Positions 21,106 to 33,225 of a DNA stretch of 64,000 nt are shown here, one piece after another. Source of the DNA: Prionace glauca. Lineage: Eukaryota > Chordata > Chondrichthyes > Carcharhiniformes > Carcharhinidae. Numbering within the stretch: the stretch's first letter is position 1; every line of letters begins with the position of its first letter. Where the stretch lies: the NCBI GenBank assembly GCA_037974335.1, contig CM075724.1:62708470-62772469 (forward strand), written 5' to 3'. A model generated the notes under the pieces. The model was not told the origin of the DNA and did no database searches. It was given only the letters and a program-made list of their open reading frames with translations. The position numbers and the translations under genes were made by a program.

Positions 21106-21275
21106 CTTGGAAATTTGCTGCTTCTTATTGTTAGTCATTCTCACCTTCATTTTCAGAAAAGCAATAACTCGCCAATGTTTGGTGATGGTGCTCTGATTTG
21201 ATTGTACCTTGTTGCACAAAACTTTTCTTGAGTCTCTGTGCATGGGCTGTTCAAATCCTGGACATGTCATGGTGA

Positions 21276-21372
21276 AAAGTCTGACAACACTAGGTTTTAG
21301 TCCAACCTATTTATTTGATATTGTCAGACTTTTTACTGTGTTTACGCCAGTCCAACGCCGGCATACCCACAT
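21276..21372. mobile_element. Miniature Penelope-type insertion made of two inverted 3' ends
   Basis: 97 bp flanked by a 13-bp direct repeat CATGTCATGGTGA (21,263-21,275 and 21,373-21,385). The left part, AAAGTCTGACAACACTAGG to TTTATTTGATA, is a truncated inverted PLE 3' end. The right part, TTGTCAGACTTTTTACTGTG to GCCGGCATACCCACAT, is a complete 3' end in plus orientation. The same terminal sequence bounds the 3-kb PLE at 30,214. Confidence 0.8.
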
Positions 21373-21385
21373 CATGTCATGGTGA

Positions 21386-22119
21386 CCATATTATATAAGC
21401 AGGTCTGCCACCTTGTCTTCATGCATACCACTTATCTTGCCAACTTCTCCATGACATTGACGTGCTTCTAGCACGGACCAATATTTGTGCTGTGATCATG
21501 GAGCTGCTTGCTTCATCAGACAATTCCAGCCATACCTTGTTTGGGAAACTGCCTGATTTGCTCCTTCCTCTCTCTTGAAATAGGCTACTCTTTTCTTCCC
21601 ACATCATCTTCTAAAAGCATCTCTAGGGATTCATCACCGGCCATACATTCCAGCCACCCCTCTACACATTACCCCCTGCAGCCTTCCTTGTGTGCACCTA
21701 GTACTGTGTTAATCCCGCAGACTGGCCTCTAAACATTGTGCCCTCAATCTCGTTGCATGTGCAAAACTCCGCCCGATGCACAATTAACATTTTAGGGAGA
21801 GTCGGTAATATTGTGATATTGTCACTGGGCGAGTAAACCTGAGGCTCAGCGAAACATGGGTTCAAATTCTACCTGGGCTTTTATTGAATTTATTAAATTA
21901 ATACATCTAGAATATAACGTCAGTTTCAGTAATGGTGAATATGGCATATATCACCGATTGTTGTAAACACATTTGGTTCACCAATGTCCTTTAGGGAGGC
22001 TAAAAGTATACTCGTGAATCGAAACCCATAGGTCAACCCAATATGGTTGATTCTTATCTTCCCTCAAAGAGTCATATTCGGCTGGAACGTTCGCTCCGTT
22101 CCTCTCAATAGACGCTGCC
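21386..22119. other. No gene recognised
   Basis: Single-copy-looking sequence with short frames only. No motif or repeat that I can name. Confidence 0.35.
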
Positions 22120-22200
22120 GTACCAGCTGAATCTCTCAGCACTTTCTCTTTTAATTTCAAATGTCCAGCATCCGCAGTATTTTGTTTTTGTTTCAATGAC
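22120..22200 (+). repeat. Dispersed repeat R1, 3' part
   Basis: CTGAATCTCTCAGCACTTTC, then AATGTCCAGCATCCGCAGTA and TTTTGTTTTTGTTT. This is the terminal section of the R1 repeat described at 5535. Confidence 0.55.
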
Positions 22201-23635
22201 TTGTATATCTGGAACTTAAATAAAAAATCATTGTGCAGGTAGGGTGCTGTTTAGGATCAGAAAACTAAAATAAACAACGAGCGGAGGAATTCTAACGACT
22301 ACTACATTTAAAAAAAATACTCCACGTAATGGGCAACCCATGAAGAATGAATCTCTGTTGCCTCTGGTTTAGCCGAACATCCCAGGGCTTTAACTTTGTA
22401 CCTGACGGGGCATTGAATAAAGAAAAATTAAACAATGATCGTATACACGTAACAAGACAATTGTCACCATGGATACGTATTGAAGTACTATTTCATTTAG
22501 GTTAAGCCTCATTACAAGTTCATCTTCGTGACTGTCTATGTCTCGTCTTGTGACGTTGTCCTCCTCCTGCCTTCTGCATTGCAGTTGCTTTAGCTGGAAT
22601 AGAGATGCTGTAATGAAGAGGATTAGTTCGTGGCTGGTAATCTAATGCGATTTTAGAATTGATTAATTGTTGACAAACTAGATTTCTACACATGGTCCAA
22701 AACCTGTGAAACAATTTGAAAAAAATATAGTCGTACTGTCCATCAACCTGACAAACCTTGCGGTATTTACTCATTGGACTAGCTTTGAATGTTCGATATT
22801 GACACGTTTGGGATCTTAATTTAAGTTTTGGCTCTGGGAATTAGACTTCGACTAGTTTTCCAAATTGTATACGAGCCAGTAAACCATAGCGAAAATACGA
22901 TTGAAAAACATGACATGTTTTAACAAAGCATATTACTGCGTTGATTATAAAATTATAATTTTTTGCTTAAAGAAAGGTTATCTTTCACTAGTATTAGGCC
23001 AGTGGTTATTATATTTTGGTTGCATATTGTAAAACGAATAGCAAATTTACGCAATAGGGTGTTAAATTTATCTCACTGAAATTATTACAGCGACCGGGCG
23101 AATCATTTGCAAATGGCTGCATTGCGGGGAATAAGGGCGATTTTACGGCCTGTTCAATTTAATCAAACACTAAAGTTATTTTCGCTTAAGAAGCTTCAAT
23201 TGTACTAGTGCAGGTGTCTATACTAAGTCATTCAAAATATACCTTATATAATTAACATTATCTCTATGTACAAACAGGTTCATTTGGATTGGTCTGCGGT
23301 GTGGCAAGCATGCGCTTTATAAAAGGAAATATGCTCAGAGCGAGAGCATGTGAACCATTGTATACGAATTTGCTGCTTTCTGAGCAAGTAATCACAACAG
23401 ATACGGTAGCGTTGTGGTTAATATTGTAACTAGCGAGAAGGCTTTCAGATTGTGGCATAACAGTTCGAGAAAGTGAACCGATGTTCAAAATAAAACGCTG
23501 TTAAATAAAGAGCATGCACTTTGTAATGCAAGAAACAAGTTTCAATTAAATTTAATCATAATGTAAATCTGGTCTAACAAGAGCCTGCTTTCTAGCTCAC
23601 TCTCATGAGTTATAAAGTGAATGAGGTAATTGTTA
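22201..23635. other. No gene recognised, AT-rich
   Basis: Long AT-rich stretch with no convincing exon, repeat or domain on either strand. Confidence 0.4.
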
Positions 23636-23639
23636 ACTG

Positions 23640-24260
23640 AGATCTTCTCGGCCTTTCACTTAAGATTAACTGTAGAAGTTTGCTCCTACCCTCGATAAAA
23701 GTCAATGTGGTGATATTGAGGCTTCACTTGCAATTTTTAAAAACCTCGCCTAGGCTTTTTAGCTAAAATGAAGCTCAGATCAAGCCCAAGATTCCGCATC
23801 ATATCTGCTTGGATCATGTAGATCAAGCCCAGAACAGGAAGAATGGGCCCTGTCTTGTCAGCTTGGACCTGTAATGCCTCTCTTGTAGGGACTCTGATTG
23901 GGCCAATTTGGACTTTTGATTGGAAATAAAAAAAGTTAACTGGAGATCGAGTATAAATCTGGTCTTGCATCTGATTTTGGCCAATGAGGTTATGCTGAGA
24001 CTTTATCTGAAGCAATTTTTAAAAAGCCACTTGGGCTTTTTGGCTAAGATGAAAGTTATGCGGAGGGTTTACCTGAAGCAATTTTTAAAAGCCACTTGGA
24101 CTTTTTTTGGCTAAGATGAAAGTCAGATCAAGCCCAGGACGTGTAGTGCCACATCCTGTTACCTTGGATCTTGTCTGATCGAGCCCAAGATGGGAAGTAT
24201 GTCTTGTCTTGTCAGCTTGGATCTACTTTGAATTTGATTTTTGATTGAGAATAAAGTGCC
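23640..24260 (+). repeat. Cluster of repeats with U2 snRNA-like 5' segments
   Basis: The segment at 23,643-23,685 (CTTCTCGGCCTTT, then TAAGAT and TGTAG) resembles the first 40 bases of U2 snRNA, as I remember it, with a few changes. The motif recurs in longer units at 23,745-23,790 (CTTTTTAGCTAAAATGAA), 24,024-24,052 (GGGCTTTTTGGCTAAGATGA) and 24,095-24,123. Units also share AGCAATTTTTAAAA before and AGATCAAGCCCA after the motif, and CTTGTCAGCTTGGA follows at 23,855 and 24,216. It is not an intact U2 gene: the Sm site and 3' stem-loops were not found. Confidence 0.5.
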
Positions 24261-24559
24261 AAAAGATATACGAAAAAAGATGTTAACTGGAAGCACTATA
24301 CCAGGAATACTGGTTCAAGTGATCGTTCTTCAGTTGATAATCCCAATGCTGATTAGAGGCAGAACTGGAACCAGAATTAATTCTTAGAGAACTTTGACGT
24401 TCTTTGTAGCAGAAGTAATGAGCACATGGTGGATAGTGGTCAGAAAAAAAAATGTGGGCCCTGAATCCTGGATGATGCTACCCTCTGAACGGACGATCCA
24501 AATGTTTCTGAAATTAATTCAGGGACTTTGTTTATCTATGTTGTGAAGTTGTATGAATG

Positions 24560-25042
24560 AAGTAGTGACATGATGGGAAAATTGGTCAACTATATGGTAC
24601 AAAATAAGGAAAACTGACTCTGCATAACCTAAGACATGAATAAGACCGGAGAAGGTCGAGACCTGATAAGGCTGACTCCACATAACTTAGGGCTGTATGA
24701 GTAGGACAAGATAAGGTCAGGGGTGAAGGAGTCACCGACCTTCTTCTGTTCTATCAAAGGACAAGATAAAGGAATGACTGATGAGACAAAGAGTTCTAGG
24801 GGCTCAGCAGGCTGTACCATGATTTATGACATTACTTATGACGCTATTACTGATTGTTTCCTGAATAAGCTCTGGTCATGCAAACTGATATGGGTTTTGT
24901 TTAAATACTGAACTGATTCTTTATGTAATCACTGACTTGATGTTCTCTCCGAACTTAATTTACTGCCAATACTGCATGCAATCTTTCGGAAATAAAGACA
25001 AGTTATTTTGTTGGAACGAGCTTTGTTGAGTCTTTCTACCAC
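24560..25042 (+). mobile_element. Possible fossil solo LTR
   Basis: The layout is LTR-like: a TTTAAATAC box at about 24,898, an AATAAAG signal at about 24,990, and an end in CTTTCTACCACA at 25,042. No partner LTR, primer-binding site or internal gene was found, and the 5' edge and target duplication are unresolved. If real it is old. It could equally be unrelated single-copy DNA. Confidence 0.3.
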
Positions 25043-25377
25043 AGTCAAGAAGCAGGGAAATTTCCATCAACAATGTGAAAGTTCCTTCCTTATGTTGACC
25101 CTTACTACACAAAGATAAATCCACCGATATAAATGTACTTAATGCACTTGTGTCATAATCACTGTTTAGCTGCCAATAATGTTACCATAATCAGATTTAG
25201 TTTAATATGTAAAACCTCATTCTTCTTGCCTGCTCGAGATGTGTGATGGATTCTACCGTGTCGGCGCATTTATTAATTTATAAGGTTTAATTTATCTAAT
25301 TGTACCATGCATGAATTTAATGATGAACCATCTTAATTTGTATGTATTATTGGAATAATTCGTGAATTTTGGATATA

Positions 25378-26391
25378 TTGTAAAGAACTCTAAAAGTGAG
25401 CATGTAGCTTTAAGAACTAAAAAAAACCCCTGAAGTAATGGCAGGGAAGATGGTCAGAGTGCCAGATTGACCTCCGGTCGGTACTCATTATAGTTAATGG
25501 TTCGAAAGGACGCAAGGGCTGTGAAGCTGGTTGATTTAAAGAAGGTGGGAAGCTAGGAACATGGTCAAGAGCTGTAAATGTTTGATTGTAAGTTGTTAAT
25601 TGTGTCGGTACACGTGCAAATACTTAGACCATATGTTGCAATACGACCTGTAAAATGGCATAAAGTGAAGAGTGTATCACTTCACACATGCTAAGGGATA
25701 ACACTTGTTGCAGCGGAGAGTGCATTTGTCGGGGGAAACAAAGTTAGAAACAAGATACTTACCAGGGAATTAGCAACTGCACAGGACTTTGCAATTGATG
25801 GGTAAATGGCATAGGTTGATGTATTGCCATCTCAACCCAAAAGTTACTGACGTAATTGTCACAGTTATAGGGCTGTCATAAGAATCTAATAGGAGGGATC
25901 TGTAAAGTACAGTTTTAGATATTTTGGGAGAATCCATTTTTGTTAGGAAGTTGTTTTCAGCAGTTTGGGAGAGAGAGAGAGGCTCGGCAGTTCTATACAA
26001 CATGCAGCTCCAGCAATTAAAATGGATTAAATGCTTTAGGTTTTAAGGTAGATTGGAAAAACTAGACTCGAAGTGTTAATGTTAAAAAAGGAATTTATAT
26101 GAAAGTTAAGTTGACCAAATTAAATATTGAAGGATGTCATAAGTCAAGGGACCTGGTTCAAGGAATGAAAATGACCCAAAAGTCCCAGGAACCAGAGAAG
26201 GATAGACTGGCACATGTTGAACTCATGTATCATGCTACAGCTGCACTAGTTGAATGTTAAGTATCAATCTTTGTTCAGTAAACCTTGTCAATTTTTATTC
26301 TAAATCAGTGATTGCAGTTTTTACCAACAACGTTTTTCCTCGATAAGAATGTTCTTACTCTGGGGTTTAGTGTGGAGTCCCTATCCCAACA
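25378..26391 (+). mobile_element. Possible fossil LTR-type repeat
   Basis: The segment from TGTAAAGAACTCTAAAAGTG to GAGTCCCTATCCCAACA has a promoter-to-tail layout, with TTCAGTAAACCTTGTCAATT and GATTGCAGTTTTTACCAACA close to the end. These are typical of LTR ends, but there is no coding sequence or matching second copy in the window. The assignment is weak. Confidence 0.25.
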
Positions 26392-26529
26392 AATGGATAA
26401 TGCGCCAAGTTTAGTTGATGACTATTCCCCCTAGTGCAGAGGATAATAACCTCATTACTCTCTTGAGCATCTCACTTTGACACCAAGGACAAAAGTTTGA
26501 GCAAAATAAATCATCATAAGACGGTAAGA

Positions 26530-27380
26530 AAAAATGAATAGGCCCATCGGACCATTCAGTTAGATCTCGGTTCATGAGTATGCTCTTAATTCCACTATCA
26601 TCACTCACATACTCCTGACCATCTTGTAGATTAGAATTTTGCCTAACTCAGCTGTGAATATGTTTAATGATCCTGTCCCTACTGCATGCTGGGAAAAGGA
26701 ATCCCGAAGATGAATCATTCCGTGAATCTTTCTCTCCTGTCTTAAATGGGAGAAACCTTGTCTTTTTACACCGGATTCTCTTGCTCTAATTTTTCTGATG
26801 AGAGAAAAACATTCGTCTCAGCATCCATTCTGTCAAGAACCATCTTGTCAAGCATCCACACCTGCCGAATCGCACATTTTTTTTCATCAGATTTCATATA
26901 ATTCTTACGAAATCCACTGTATATAGGCCCAACCTGCTCACCTTTCCTCAATATCTGCTCCCTTCATTACAGAAATCAATCTGGTAAACACTGTCTGAAC
27001 TGCTCCAATTAAAGTAGAACGCCATCCAGCCCCACTCGGACATCAGTGAACATAACACAAGCTGCACACAATACTCTGGGTCATGTCTCACCAATGCTCC
27101 CGTTGGAGAAAAATGTATCCACTTGTAAATGTAATCTGTCCTGCAGTTAAAAACATGCATCCGCCTTTCTAATTATTTGCTGTACTCACATTGCAACTTA
27201 TTGTGATTCATGTATGAGGACACTGAGATCCATCTGTACTGAAGAATTATGCAGTCTTTCGCCACGTAAATAAAACTCTGCTTTTTTATTCTTCCAAGTA
27301 TTGTGGACAACGTCACATTTCCCGTATTATTCTCCAACATCAAATGTTTGCCCATTTACTACTTCATTATTAATTTAAAG
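26530..27380 (-). mobile_element. Old CR1-related LINE, ORF2 C-terminal part and 3' end
   Basis: Complement of eroded CR1 C-terminal ORF2 text; a recurring cue is CTTGTCAAGCATCCACACC and TTTTTATTCTTCCAAGTATT, the usual antisense of the FGRNN region. Frames are broken throughout. The same segment, followed by the same R2 repeat, recurs at 45,620-46,380. Confidence 0.6.
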
Positions 27381-27462
27381 GATGAAAGCCTCGCTGTCTA
27401 GGCAGTGTTTATTGCCCATCGCTAGTTGTCCTCACGGAGGTAGTGGTGAACTGCCTACTTGA
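27381..27462 (+). repeat. Dispersed repeat R2, 5' part
   Basis: GATGAAAGCCTCGCTGTCTA, then GTGTTTATTGCCCATCGCTA and GGTAGTGGTGAACTGCCT. This is the start of a repeat I know as common in shark DNA. Longer copies are at 41,090-41,270 and 46,312-46,755. Confidence 0.55.
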
Positions 27463-27466
27463 ATTC

Positions 27467-27545
27467 CGATGTGGAGATGCGAGCGTTGGACGTGGGTAAA
27501 AACAGAAAGAAGTCTCAAAATACCAGTTTACAGTCCAACAGGTTT
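27467..27545 (-). mobile_element. Penelope-type 3' end fragment
   Basis: GATGTGGAGATGCGAGCGTT, then AGAAGTCTCAAAATACCAG and CAGTCCAACAGGTTT. This is a diverged antisense copy of the PLE 3' terminus seen at 46,008 and 63,281. Confidence 0.6.
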
Positions 27546-28700
27546 CTAAACCCCAGTGAATATAATCCTAAACAACTTAATCTCTCCTCATATGACAGAC
27601 TTACCATACCAGGAAACAGCCCGGTAAACCTTTGCTGCACTCCGTCGATAGCAAGGGCATTCTTCCTCGGATAAGAACACCAAAACTGCACGTAATACTC
27701 CAAGTGTGGCCTCACCAATGTGCTATACAATTGCTTCAAAACGACCCTATCGCTACATTCCAATCCTCTCGCTATGAAGGCCAACATACCATTTGTCTTC
27801 TTTACTGCTTGCTGTGCCTGCACACTTACTTTCAGTGACTGATGCACGAGGACTCCAAGGTCTCGTTGCGTATCTACCTTTCTCAATTTACACCCATTCA
27901 AATAATAATCTATCTTTCTATTATTGCTACCAAAGTGGATAACCTCACATTTATCCACATTATAATGCATCTGCCATGCAATGCCCACAAACACAGCTTG
28001 TCCAAATCAAGCTGAAGCATCTCTGCATCTTCCTCACAGCTCACCCCCACCCAACCCGTAGCCAACTTTGTATCATCTGCAAATTTGGAAATGATATATT
28101 CAGTTCCCTCTTTCACATCAATAATATATACTGTGAATAGATGGGATCCTAGCACAGATCCCTGCAGAACCCAACTAGTCAATGACTGATAATCAGAAAA
28201 AGATACATTCATGCCAACTCTTTGCCTCCTATCTGCTAACCAGCTTTCCATCCACCTCAAGACATTATTTGCAATTCTATGCGCTTCAACTTTACATAGT
28301 AGTCTGTATGTAAGACCTTGTTGAAAGCCTTCTGAAAGTCTAAATAAACCACATCTACTGGTTCTCCTCAATAAACTCTACTAGTTACATCCTCAAGAAA
28401 CGCCAAAAGGTTCATCAAGCATGATTTCCCTTTCATAAGTCCAAGCTCACTTGTCTGATTGTACCACTTCCTTATAAATACTGAGTTGTGAAATCCTTGA
28501 TAGCAGACTTGAGCAACTTGCCCACTACCGATGTTAGGCTCACTGCTCTATTGTTTCCTGTTTTCTCTTTACCTTCCTTTTTGAATAGCGGACTTACATT
28601 AGCTACCCTCCAATCAGAGCAACCAGTCCAAAGTTCAACGAATTTTTGAAAGTAACCACCAATGAGACTATTTCCAAAGTCACTTCCTTAAGCTGCTTCC
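27546..28700 (-). mobile_element. CR1-like LINE, RT region, moderately decayed
   Basis: Minus-strand pieces in order from the right: SLVASFENSL-like RT start near 28,650, GFQ-KAFD region near 28,330, WMESWLADRRQRVGMNVSFS near 28,220, KFADDTKLATG near 28,080 (catalytic FADD), [15 protein letters not shown] near 27,950, LVRPHLEYYVQFWC near 27,700 and LSYEERLSCLGLYSLGFR at 27,560. The 3' end is missing, cut by the PLE fragment. Several frame changes are present. Confidence 0.85.
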
Positions 28701-29215
28701 TTCCCTTCTGCTGAAGCGACTTAAATATAAGGAGGTTTGCTGAAATGTATTGCTTAAATCTTATTATTAAAAAATGAAAATATTGAATTTTCAGCTACTT
28801 AAATCAAATTCTCATCTTTGCAGAATAGGAAATAAAGCTATTATATCACCAGCCAATCATTTTTCCTCTCCCACTCTCACCTGGCAGTCACAGGCCCTGA
28901 GTTCCTGACAAAGGTTATAATCCTCTTTTTTTCCATTCCATTTCACTGCTATTCCCTTCACATTATCCAGAGCACATTATCTTCATAAGGTCCAGCTTTC
29001 CACTTCCAAGGAATTATGCCTACTCACTTCATAACAATGTGTAGCAATCCATACCTGCAGTTCACCAACTGCAATAGTTACACAACTGATATTGATATAG
29101 ATTTCAAATTTCCTGTCTTGCTCAATCTGGTCCTTGCAAATTTTGGGATCTCTAACATCATAAAGGCACAGATGTTTATAGCATGGAAACAAGTCTTCTG
29201 GCCCAACTTGTGCAT
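28701..29215. other. No gene recognised
   Basis: AT-rich interval between two CR1 copies, without a motif I can name. Confidence 0.35.
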
Positions 29216-30213
29216 GCCATCTTTTTTTAACCCTTAAGCTAATCCTAATTGCCTGCATTTGGCTCATATCACTCTATACCCATCTTACCCATGTAACTGT
29301 CTAAATGCTTTTTAAAATACAAAATTGTACCCACCTATATTGTTGTCTCTGGCAGCTTGTTCCAGACACTCACCACCCTCCATGTGAAAAAAATGCTCCT
29401 CTGGACCCTTTTGTATCTCTCCCCTCTCACCTTAAACCCATGCTCTCTAGTTTTAGACTCTCCTACGTTTGGGGAACTATATTGACTATCTAGCTGATCT
29501 GTGCCCCACATTATTTTATAGACCTGTATAAGATCACCTCCTTAGCCTTCTATACTCCAGAGGAGAAAAATCCCAGACTATCTAGCCTCTCCTCATAACA
29601 CAAACCATCAAGTCCCTGTGGCATCCTAATAATTTTTTTCTGCACTCTTATTAGTTTAATAATATCCTTTCAATAAAAGTGTGACACTTTTCCAAGTGTG
29701 GCCTTACAGGTGTCTTATGGTGCTTCAACAACACGGTCCCAACTCCTGTATTCAATGTTATGACAAATGAAATCAAGCATGCTGAATGCCTTCTTCACCA
29801 TTCTGTCTACCTGTGACTCCACTTTCAAGGAGCTATGAACCTATATCCTTAGGTCTGTTTGTTCTGTAATTCTCCCCAAACAGCCTTCCATTAACCGAGT
29901 AAATTTTGCCCTGGTTCAATCCACCAAAATGCATCACCTCGCCTTTATCTAAATTAAGCTCCAACTTCATCAGCCTACTGGCCCAATTAATCCAGCAAAA
30001 ATCCGAGATATCCTTCTTCAATGTTCATTATACCACCAAACTTGGTGTCATCTGTAAACGTACTATCCATGCCTCCAACATTCTCATCTAAATTTTTAAT
30101 ACAAATGAGAAATAACAGTGAATCCAGCATTAATTCCCGAGAAACACTGATGGTCACAGGCCTCCAGTTTGAAAAACCATCCTTTACAACCACCCTCTGG
30201 CTTCTGCCATCAA

Positions 30214-31184
30214 TGTTGTGGGTATGCCGGCGTTGGACTGGCGTAAACACAGTAAAAAGTCTGACAACACCAGGTTTTAGTCCAACCGATTTATTTGATA
30301 ATATTCTCACAAGCTTTCGAGGGGGCTGCCTCTTTGTCAAGTGAATGGAGAGTTCTGGCCTCAGACAGACAGAGCATACAAAGTACAGACAGTTGCTGAT
30401 TAGAATGCGAATCCTTACACCTAACCTGCTGTTCAATTCTTAAAGTGGCTGATAATGTGAGTGGAAGGAGCACTGATCACAGTTTAAAGAGATGTGTATT
30501 GTCTCCAGACAGTACAGTAAGTGAGGTTTTGCAAACCCAGGCAAGTCACGGGGGTTACAGATAGTGCGACATGAACCCAAGATCCCTGTTGAGACCGTCC
30601 TCATGTGTGCGGAACTTGGCTATCAGTCTCTGTTCAGCGACTCTGCGCTGTCGTGTGTCATGAAGGCCGCCTTGGAGAATGCTTACCCGAAGGTCAGAGG
30701 CTGAATGCCCGTGACCGCTGAAGTGTTCGCCAACAGGAAGGGAACAGTCTTGCCTGGTGACTGTCGAGCGATGTTCATTCATCCGTTGTCGTAGCGTCTG
30801 CATGGTCTCCCCAACGTACCATGCTTCGGGACATCCTTTCTTGCAACGTATCAGGTAGACAATGTTGGCCGAGTTGCAAGAGTATTTACCATGTACCTGG
30901 TGGATGGTATTCTCACGTGTGATGATGGTATCCATGTCGATGATCCGGCATGTCTTGCAGAGGTTGCTGTGGCAGGGTTGTGTGGTATTGTGGTCACTGT
31001 TCTCCTGAAGGCTGGGTAGTTTGCTGCGAACAATGGTCTGTTTGAGGTTGTGTGGTTGTCTGAAAGCAAGAAGTGGGGGTGTGGGGATAGCCCTGGCGAG
31101 ATGTTTGTCTTCATCAATGATATGTTGAAGACTCCGGAGAAGATGTCGTAGCTTCTCCGCTCCGGGGAAGTACTGGACGACGAA
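30214..31184 (-). repeat. Left inverted arm of the Penelope element
   Basis: Inverted copy of 32,340-33,277. It contains a 228-codon minus-strand frame with the GIY-YIG region (YLIRCKKGCPEAWYVGETM) identical or nearly so to the plus copy. The arms meet the unique central part at GGACGACGAA (31,175-31,184). Confidence 0.9.
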
Positions 31185-32969
31185 GTGTGTGCTGAGTTCA
31201 TACTGAACAGAACGGATTACTGTAAAGAAGTGTACCGACAACTAAACAATGAGGAACACTACAGACAATTACCCACAGATCCGACCAAAGAACACACTCG
31301 TCAACTCAACAATCTGAGCAAGACCTTTGATCCGGACCTTCAGAGCACCCTCCGTGCTCTCATTCCACGTACTCCCCGCATTGGAGATCTCTACTGCCTC
31401 CCAAAGATACACAAGGCAAACACACCTGGCCGTCCCATCGTATCGGGCAATGGAACTCTGTGTGAGAACCTCTCTGGCTACGTCGAGGGCATCCTGAAAC
31501 CCATTGTACAAAGAACCCCCAGCTTTTGTCGCGACACTACGGACTTCCTACTGAAACTCAGCACACACGGAGCAGTTGAACCAGGGACACTCCTCGTCAC
31601 AATGGATGTCTCAGCGCTCTACACCAACATCCCCCACAACGATGGCATTGCTGCGACTGCCTCAGTACTCAATGCTGACAACTGCCAGTTTCCAGATGCA
31701 ATTTTACAACTCATCCGCTTTATCCTGGACCACAATCTCTTCACCTTCAACAACCAGTTTTTCATCCAGACACACGGAACAGCCATGGGGACCAAATTTG
31801 CACCTCAATATGCCAACATCTTCATGCACAGGTTCGAACAAGACTTCTTCACTGCACAGAATCTTCAACCGATGCTATACACTAGATACATCGATGACAT
31901 TTTCTTCCTTTGGCCTCATGGTGAGCAATCACTGAAACAACTATATGATGATATCAACAAATTCCACCCCACCATCAGACTCACCATGGACTATTCCCCA
32001 GAATCAGTTGCATTCTTGGACACACTTATCTCCATTAAGGACGGTCACCTCAGCACCTCACTGTACCGCAAACCCACAGACAATCTCACAATGCTCCACT
32101 TCTCCAGTTTCCACCCTAAACATGTTAAAGAAGCTATTCCCTATGGACAAGCCCTCCGTATACACAGGATTTGCTCAGATGAGGAGGATCGTGACAGACA
32201 CCTCCAGACCCTGAAAGACGCCCTCATAAGAACAGGATATGGTGCTCGACTCATAGATCGGCAGTTCCGATGTGCCACAGAGAAAAACCGCACCGATCTC
32301 CTCAGAAGGCAAACACGGGACACAATGGACAGAGTACCCTTCGTCGTCCAGTACTTCCCCGGAGCGGAGAAGCTACGACATCTTCTCCGGAGTCTTCAAC
32401 ATATCATTGATGAAGACAAACATCTCGCCAGGGCTATCCCCACACCCCCACTTCTTGCTTTCAGACAACCACACAACCTCAAACAGACCATTGTTCGCAG
32501 CAAACTACCCAGCCTTCAGGAGAACAGTGACCACAATACCATACAACCCTGCCACAGCAACCTCTGCAAGACATGCCGGATCATCGACATGGATACCATC
32601 ATCACACGTGAGAATACCATCCACCAGGTACATGGTAAATACTCTTGCAACTCGGCCAACATTGTCTACCTGATACGTTGCAAGAAAGGATGTCCCGAAG
32701 CATGGTACGTTGGGGAGACCATGCAGACGCTACGACAACGGATGAATGAACATCGCTCGACAGTCACCAGGCAAGACTGTTCCCTTCCTGTTGGCGAACA
32801 CTTCAGCGGTCACGGGCATTCAGCCTCTGACCTTCGGGTAAGCATTCTCCAAGGCGGCCTTCATGACACACGACAGCGCAGAGTCGCTGAACAGAGACTG
32901 ATAGCCAAGTTCCGCACACATGAGGACGGTCTCAACAGGGATCTTGGGTTCATGTCGCACTATCTGTAA
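31185..32969 (+). CDS. Penelope-type reverse transcriptase with GIY-YIG endonuclease (N-terminus missing)
   Basis: 594 open codons. RT landmarks in order: RIGDLYCLPKIHKANTPGRP, motif A TMDVSALYTNIPH, THGTAMGTKFAPQYANIFM, and motif C TRYIDDIFFLW with the catalytic YIDD at 31,887-31,898. Then AFLDTLISIKDGHLSTSLYR, a Cys-containing linker (PCHSNLCKTC), and the GIY-YIG endonuclease NIVYLIRC...WYVGET...RMNEHR near 32,655-32,750, ending GLNRDLGFMSHYL. Known: PLEs use this RT plus GIY-YIG pair to copy and insert. The frame is open from the arm junction, so no authentic start is present; the usual N-terminal portion is absent. It looks intact from there to its stop. Confidence 0.92.
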   Translation: MCAEFILNRTDYCKEVYRQLNNEEHYRQLPTDPTKEHTRQLNNLSKTFDPDLQSTLRALIPRTPRIGDLYCLPKIHKANTPGRPIVSGNGTLCENLSGYVEGILKPIVQRTPSFCRDTTDFLLKLSTHGAVEPGTLLVTMDVSALYTNIPHNDGIAATASVLNADNCQFPDAILQLIRFILDHNLFTFNNQFFIQTHGTAMGTKFAPQYANIFMHRFEQDFFTAQNLQPMLYTRYIDDIFFLWPHGEQSLKQLYDDINKFHPTIRLTMDYSPESVAFLDTLISIKDGHLSTSLYRKPTDNLTMLHFSSFHPKHVKEAIPYGQALRIHRICSDEEDRDRHLQTLKDALIRTGYGARLIDRQFRCATEKNRTDLLRRQTRDTMDRVPFVVQYFPGAEKLRHLLRSLQHIIDEDKHLARAIPTPPLLAFRQPHNLKQTIVRSKLPSLQENSDHNTIQPCHSNLCKTCRIIDMDTIITRENTIHQVHGKYSCNSANIVYLIRCKKGCPEAWYVGETMQTLRQRMNEHRSTVTRQDCSLPVGEHFSGHGHSASDLRVSILQGGLHDTRQRRVAEQRLIAKFRTHEDGLNRDLGFMSHYL

Positions 32970-33184
32970 CCCCCGTGACTTGCCTGGGTTTGCAAAACCT
33001 CACTTACTGTACTGTCTGGAGACAATACACATCTCTTTAAACTGTGATCAGTGCTCCTTCCACTCACATTATCAGCCACTTTAAGAATTGAACAGCAGGT
33101 TAGGTGTAAGGATTCGCATTCTAATCAGCAACTGTCTGTACTTTGTATGCTCTGTCTGTCTGAGGCCAGAACTCTCCATTCACT

Positions 33185-33225
33185 TGACAAAGAGGCAGCC
33201 CCCTCGAAAGCTTGTGAGAATATTA
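33185..33225 (+). ncRNA. Hammerhead-ribozyme-like core in the Penelope 3' UTR, degenerate
   Basis: TTGACAA, then a GAGG/CCTC stem and GAAAGCTTGTGAG, corresponds to the hammerhead layout CUGANGA - stem II - GAAA. In this copy the first conserved box deviates from consensus, so activity is not expected. The antisense copy at 46,110-46,150 keeps the box. Known: PLEs have been reported to encode hammerhead motifs. Confidence 0.45.

Noticed and set aside
31576-32214. Two alternative plus-strand frames inside the Penelope gene
   Set aside because: They overlap the RT frame in another phase and have biased composition. The RT frame has the conserved motifs.
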